Source of the DNA: a bacterium
GTDB lineage: Bacteria > Bacteroidota > Bacteroidia > B-17B0 > Aurantibacillaceae
Length of the DNA stretch: 9,746 nucleotides
Assembly: GCA_027364695.1 (NCBI GenBank)
Contig: DAHXOV010000062.1
Location: forward strand, 1 to 9,746
Reading direction: 5' to 3'
The notes beneath the pieces were generated by a model. It did not search any database, was not told where the DNA came from, and was given only the letters and a program-made list of their open reading frames with translations. Positions 6,475-9,746 of this stretch are shown here, one piece after another (the stretch's first letter is position 1; each line of letters begins with the position of its first letter). Made by a program: the position numbers and the translations under genes.

Positions 6475-7851
6475 ATGCTAAATCTAGCAAAGAGATATTT
6501 TTTTAACGTACTATTGATGTGTGGAACGAGTGCGATGGTGTCGCAAAATGTGGTAAACAGGATATTGTTTGTATTTGATGATTCGTACAGTATGTATGCC
6601 CCTTGGAATACAGAGCCAAAAATTAATGTAGCGAAAAGAGTGATGAGCAAGTTAATGGACTCCATTCAGTATATTCCTAATCTGGAAATAGCGCTGCGGT
6701 GTTATGGGCATACAACATTTATACAGCCCCTGAGGAATTGTAAGGATACAAAGTTAGAAATCCCATTTGCTTCGGCATTGGAGAATGCCCCCAAAATTAA
6801 AACGTTTATCAATCAATTAGAACCAAAAGGAACTACGCCTATTGCATACTCTATTGCACAAAGTGAGAAGGACTTTACGCCATGTAAGAATTGTAGAAAC
6901 ATAGTTATTTTAAGAACAGATGGCATAGAGGAGTGCGATGGCAATCCATGTGAGGTATCGGCAATGCTACAAAAGAAAGGTATTTTTATTCGCCCTTTTG
7001 TAATCGGTATTGGTTTGGATATGAAATTTGCCGATGCATTAGGATGTATGGGTAAGTTTGTAGATGTGAGTAATGAAAATAATTTTTATCCCGTATTGAA
7101 GAATGTATTGACGGAAGCATTGACAAGAACAACCGTGCAGATCAATTTACTGGATGTATATAAAAAACCAACAGAGACAGATGTAGTAATGAGTTTTTAC
7201 AATGTGATAAATCAAGAGAGAATATACAACTATGTTCATACGATCAATAATTATGGACGTCCTGATACATTGGTACTGGATCCTGATATTGAATATGATA
7301 TAGAGGTACATACTATGCCGAAAGTGGTAAAGAAAAATGTGAAAATAGAAAAAGGCAAACACAATGTTATCTCAATAGATGCACCACAGGGCTATTTGAG
7401 TTTGCAAATAGAAGGAGCAGGGTACAATTATTATCCTACAACCATAGTAAAGCGGGCAGGGGACTCGGCTATATTAAATGTTCAGGAATTTGGTAAGACC
7501 GAGAGATATTTGGTAGGAAAGTATGATTTAGAAATACTCACTTTACCAAGGATTTATTTAAGCAATGTGGAAATAAAACAGAGTCACACCAATACGATAA
7601 AAATACCGGCTTCAGGCAATGTGTTTATTAGTAAACCAGCCAAGGGTTATGGAAGTATTTATTTAGACAATGGGAAGCAGTTGGAATGGGTATGCAATTT
7701 GGATAATAATTTGGATGTAGAAAATATTTATTTACAGCCAGGAAGATATAAGTTAGAATTTAGATTTGCTCATCAAAAACAAATGATAAAAACCATTGAG
7801 AAGACCTTTGAGCTAAAGAGTAAAGAGGGGGTGAGGTTAATGTTGAATTAG
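6475..7851 (+). CDS. Secreted VWA-domain protein with C-terminal beta repeats
   Basis: This 458-residue protein has a signal-like N-terminus (about 1-23, cleavage perhaps just before Gln24). A von Willebrand factor A domain (about 28-215) follows with a complete metal-ion site: DDSYS (DxSxS, Asp35, Ser37, Ser39), GTTP (Thr121) and RTDG (Asp149). Seven cysteines in this domain (76, 89, 137, 140, 154, 159, 191) suggest disulfides outside the cytoplasm. Residues about 221-458 hold three imperfect units of about 75 residues, each centred on a YD[LI]E-type strand (274, 350, 425) and later [HN]xIxI strands. They resemble PEGA or transthyretin-like beta domains. No outer-membrane sorting tail or C-terminal helix is seen. 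The function is unknown; adhesion or metal-dependent protein binding is typical for VWA domains. It is 26 bp after the transketolase half and may be co-transcribed. Confidence 0.85.
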   Translation: MLNLAKRYFFNVLLMCGTSAMVSQNVVNRILFVFDDSYSMYAPWNTEPKINVAKRVMSKLMDSIQYIPNLEIALRCYGHTTFIQPLRNCKDTKLEIPFASALENAPKIKTFINQLEPKGTTPIAYSIAQSEKDFTPCKNCRNIVILRTDGIEECDGNPCEVSAMLQKKGIFIRPFVIGIGLDMKFADALGCMGKFVDVSNENNFYPVLKNVLTEALTRTTVQINLLDVYKKPTETDVVMSFYNVINQERIYNYVHTINNYGRPDTLVLDPDIEYDIEVHTMPKVVKKNVKIEKGKHNVISIDAPQGYLSLQIEGAGYNYYPTTIVKRAGDSAILNVQEFGKTERYLVGKYDLEILTLPRIYLSNVEIKQSHTNTIKIPASGNVFISKPAKGYGSIYLDNGKQLEWVCNLDNNLDVENIYLQPGRYKLEFRFAHQKQMIKTIEKTFELKSKEGVRLMLN

Positions 7852-8000
7852 TGCAGTAATGCAGAAAGGAGTGATACTTCATTCAATCGGAGGAGCAGAA
7901 TATTTTTCGTGATGACATAGCACAATTGTTTTAGAAAAAGTTTTTTCTGATTGTGTTTCTGTAAAGTTGTGTGTATATTTCGGCTATTAAAATTAAAATT
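7852..8000. other. Intergenic region upstream of the dioxygenase gene
   Basis: This 149-bp stretch has no supportable gene. It contains the inverted repeat at 7921-7955 and a TATATTTC element (7974-7981), which resembles TAnnTTTG except for its last base, with ATTG (7950-7953) 20 bp upstream. A promoter for the dioxygenase, with the repeat over its -33 region, is plausible but unproven. Confidence 0.4.
7921..7955. repeat. Inverted repeat, candidate operator or terminator
   Basis: The outer arms are CACAAT (7921-7926) and ATTGTG (7950-7955). The inner arms are AGAAAAA (7933-7939) and TTTTTCT (7942-7948). The two arm pairs together give 13 complementary positions in 35 bp, interrupted by TGTTTT on the left and a single G on the right. 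As RNA it could stop transcription of the VWA gene; as DNA it could bind a dimeric regulator of the dioxygenase gene. No T tract follows it, which weakens the terminator reading. Confidence 0.5.
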
Positions 8001-8525
8001 ATGGGGGTATTGTTGCCGATTAATTTCCAAAAGTGGATGGAGGAGAATAAGGCGTTTTTAAAGCCGCCAGTGAACAATAAAGTAGTGTATAAAGACACAG
8101 AATTTATTGTGATGGTAGTAGGAGGACCTAATTCAAGAAAGGATTTTCATTACAATGAAGGGGAAGAGTTTTTTTATCAGATAAAGGGGGATATTCTTGT
8201 GAAAATACAGGAGGATGGCAGATTGAAAGAGGTGCCGATAAAAGAGGGAGAGATATTTTTATTGCCACCAAGAATACCACATAATCCGGTAAGATTTGGA
8301 GATACCATTGGATTGGTGATTGAGAGAAAAAGAAGGGAAAATGAAAAAGATGGTTTGTTATGGTTTTGTGAGCACTGTAACCATCAGTTGTACGAGGAGT
8401 ACTTTTTATTAACAGACATTACAACACAATTTCAAAAAGTATTTGAGAAATTTTATACCTCACTGAAATTAAGAACTTGTAAACATTGTGGGCATATTCT
8501 GGAGCCACCACCTGTCATTAAGTGA
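8001..8525 (+). CDS. nbaC: 3-hydroxyanthranilate 3,4-dioxygenase
   Basis: This cytoplasmic cupin enzyme uses Fe2+ and O2 to open 3-hydroxyanthranilate to 2-amino-3-carboxymuconate semialdehyde, which cyclises to quinolinate for NAD synthesis. The 174-residue product has the family length. The iron ligands are His50, Glu56 and His94 in DFHYNEGEEFFYQ and PPRIPHNPVRF. Arg46, Arg98 and Glu108 align with substrate-binding residues of the Cupriavidus (Ralstonia) enzyme. Two CxxC pairs (Cys123/Cys126 in WFCEHC and Cys160/Cys163 in TCKHC) form the second, rubredoxin-like iron site of the bacterial form. ATG at 8001 is chosen over GTG at 7971 because it gives the conserved short N-terminus. No other kynurenine-pathway gene is adjacent. 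It is followed after 24 bp by the DUF502 gene. Confidence 0.96.
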   Translation: MGVLLPINFQKWMEENKAFLKPPVNNKVVYKDTEFIVMVVGGPNSRKDFHYNEGEEFFYQIKGDILVKIQEDGRLKEVPIKEGEIFLLPPRIPHNPVRFGDTIGLVIERKRRENEKDGLLWFCEHCNHQLYEEYFLLTDITTQFQKVFEKFYTSLKLRTCKHCGHILEPPPVIK

Positions 8526-8549
8526 TAATGATGACATATTGAGATATTT

Positions 8550-9134
8550 ATGAAAAGACTATTGACTTATTTTATTCAAGGGTTGGTGGTATTAGTACCG
8601 CTCATCGTTACTTTATACATCATCATTAAGCTTATTTCTATTTTTGTAGATTTTTTTGTGTGGATAGGTGTTACAGGAAATATTTTTTTGGATATACTAT
8701 TGGGTTTGGTGGCAATGCTAATGTTAGTAATGGGGGTTGGTGTGATGGCATCTAATTATTTTTTTGGGGGTATTATGCATTTTTTTGAGAAACGGTTGGA
8801 AAAGTTACCTATTATCAGGCATATTTATTCACCTATTAAGGATTTTACAGAGGCATTTATGGGCAATAAGAAGAAGTTCAGGCATCCGGTATTGGTACAA
8901 TTGTCGTCTTGTGATCATTACAAAGAAATAGGTTTTATTACACAACAGGATTTATCTAAAATAGGAATGGATGAGTATGTAACAGTGTATCTTCCATTTT
9001 CATATTCATTGGCAGGAAAAATGGTTTTGATTAAAAGAGAATTTGTAGAGCCGTTTTCAGGTCATCCTACAGATACGATGAAGTTTATTATTTCGGGAGG
9101 GATTTATGAAATGGGAAATGGACAAAAAAAGTAG
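8550..9134 (+). CDS. DUF502 family inner-membrane protein
   Basis: This 194-residue membrane protein belongs to the DUF502 family, which is widespread in bacteria and plants and has no firm biochemical role. Two hydrophobic helices lie at about 10-33 and 44-70. A following segment (LEKLPIIRHIYSPIKDFTEAF, about 83-103) is a family hallmark. The C-terminal soluble beta-rich region contains GFITQQDL, YVTVYLPFSYSLAGKMVLI and a glycine-rich end (SGGIYEMG). In related proteins this region carries a PTTPNPTSG-like motif; here it is replaced by LPFSYSLAG. The length is typical or slightly short. It starts 24 bp after the dioxygenase gene and may share its transcript. No signal for secretion beyond the helices. 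Confidence 0.88.
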   Translation: MKRLLTYFIQGLVVLVPLIVTLYIIIKLISIFVDFFVWIGVTGNIFLDILLGLVAMLMLVMGVGVMASNYFFGGIMHFFEKRLEKLPIIRHIYSPIKDFTEAFMGNKKKFRHPVLVQLSSCDHYKEIGFITQQDLSKIGMDEYVTVYLPFSYSLAGKMVLIKREFVEPFSGHPTDTMKFIISGGIYEMGNGQKK

Positions 9135-9399
9135 ATGGATGGAATGAATATATTTTTTGTAACGCAAAGCTTTGTAAGAACATGAATGATGAAAGAAATG
9201 GTGATAAAAAGAAAATACTTTTGTCTCATTGAATGGCTATGTCAGATTTGTTGAACAAGAAATCGGTTTGTGTAAGAAGTGAAAAATAGTGTAAGATACA
9301 AACCCTTGTAATAAATGGAGTAACGAAGGAGGCGGGATACAGCAAAGTAGAGGTTCTATACTTTTTTTAAAAGGAAAAGAGAACAGGAATAAAATGAAT
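9135..9399. other. Intergenic region between DUF502 gene and pntB
   Basis: These 265 bp between convergent genes hold no supportable protein gene; the only ATG frames are under 20 codons. Visible elements are the palindrome CAAAGCTTTG (9165-9174), an exact plus-strand TAnnTTTG match (TACTTTTG, 9216-9223), a 9-bp stem (9265-9273 with 9296-9304, one G-T pair, 22-nt loop) and a hairpin with T tract at 9344-9368. Together these could be a small RNA, but each is short. Confidence 0.4.
9344..9368 (+). terminator. Putative weak intrinsic terminator
   Basis: AAAGTA (9344-9349) pairs with TACTTT (9359-9364). Inside are one G-A mismatch, AG/CT and a GTT loop. The run continues with four more T. Stem is AT-rich and weak. 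It could end the DUF502 transcript or a small RNA. Confidence 0.35.
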
Positions 9400-9746
9400 T
9401 TATAGGCTTTTTATCTCAATAATGAGATCGGTGATCGCTTTTTTTGCATCGCCAAAGTACATAGAGCATTTTGGGTTGTAAAACAGAAGGTTCTCTATAC
9501 CCGCATAACCAGTACTCATACTTCTTTTGTTAACGATGATATTTTTTGCTTTATCTACTTCCAGAATAGGCATGCCATAGATGGGAGAAGATGGATCTGT
9601 TTTTGCGGCGGGATTGACAACATCGTTTGCTCCTACTACAAGTACTACATCTGTTTGTTCCAATTCGGGGTTGATTTCTTCCATTTCTACTAATTTATCA
9701 TAGCTGACATTAGCTTCGGCAAGAAGCACATTCATGTGTCCTGGCA
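9400..9746 (-). CDS. pntB: NAD(P) transhydrogenase beta subunit, C-terminal part (cut by window edge)
   Basis: PntB is the membrane beta subunit of the proton-translocating transhydrogenase, which makes NADPH from NADH using the proton gradient. Only the last 115 or so residues, the NADP(H)-binding domain III, are in the window, and the frame runs off the edge at 9746. Diagnostic motifs, close to E. coli PntB, are [74 protein letters not shown] and [12 protein letters not shown]. The ATG at 9735 is internal, not a start, because PGH precedes it in frame as in the family. The gene converges on the DUF502 gene. pntA would be expected upstream, outside the window. Confidence 0.95.
   Translation of the reverse strand, partial: PGHMNVLLAEANVSYDKLVEMEEINPELEQTDVVLVVGANDVVNPAAKTDPSSPIYGMPILEVDKAKNIIVNKRSMSTGYAGIENLLFYNPKCSMYFGDAKKAITDLIIEIKSL

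Noticed and set aside
6475..6545. Lipobox in the VWA protein (LLMC, Cys16)
   Set aside because: The residue before the Cys is Met, not Gly/Ala/Ser, so signal peptidase II processing is unlikely.
9165..9174. Palindrome CAAAGCTTTG
   Set aside because: A 10-bp palindrome is expected by chance in a sequence this long and has no clear promoter context.
9173..9296. Three copies of TGTAAGA (9173, 9271, 9290)
   Set aside because: Short and AT-rich with irregular spacing; likely chance.
1..9746. CRISPR array, transposon ends or mobile-element genes
   Set aside because: No regularly spaced repeats, terminal inverted repeats, transposase, integrase or phage motifs were seen.

Overview
This window looks like a chromosomal segment from a low-GC member of the Bacteroidota, probably in or near the Chitinophagales/Sphingobacteriales. 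The evidence is a DUF1573 lipoprotein next to YajC, starts that usually lack Shine-Dalgarno sequences, promoter-like TAnnTTTG elements with an upstream TTTG, a Bacteroidota-type NSRRS phosphatase, a secreted VWA protein with C-terminal repeats, and a split transketolase. This is inferred from gene content and motifs, not from a database search. Almost everything is core metabolism and envelope biology. I see no CRISPR array, transposon, phage gene, toxin-antitoxin pair or defence island.

Left part (1-1315) reads on the minus strand. In transcription order it holds tRNA-Arg(TCT), a small two-helix membrane protein, a DUF1573 lipoprotein, yajC (Sec translocon accessory) and the 5' part of hemE (uroporphyrinogen decarboxylase, cut by the window edge). 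From 1316 to 1413 two divergent promoters interleave, one for the tRNA and one for corA (Mg2+/Co2+ channel, plus strand). corA converges on cysC (APS kinase, minus strand). cysC and the next plus-strand operon diverge from a 52-bp gap carrying back-to-back promoter elements.

Middle part (3036-6448) is plus strand. A tight operon holds deoC (deoxyribose-phosphate aldolase), an ArsC/low-molecular-weight phosphatase-like protein and a MurG-like glycosyltransferase, with gaps of 3 and 4 bp. A separate promoter then precedes a transketolase N-terminal-half gene whose C-terminal partner is not next to it. deoC and transketolase both handle sugar phosphates: DERA yields glyceraldehyde-3-phosphate, a transketolase substrate. 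Any functional link is only an inference.

Right part (6475-9746) holds a secreted VWA protein with three C-terminal repeats of about 75 residues, a 149-bp gap with a strong inverted repeat, 3-hydroxyanthranilate 3,4-dioxygenase (route to quinolinate and NAD), a DUF502 membrane protein, and a 265-bp gap with a possible small RNA or terminator. The minus-strand 3' end of pntB (NADP-binding domain of the proton-translocating transhydrogenase) closes the window. No undescribed multi-gene system can be defended. The best leads are the redox-capable phosphatase-like protein in the deoC operon, the orphan transketolase half, and the two structured intergenic regions.
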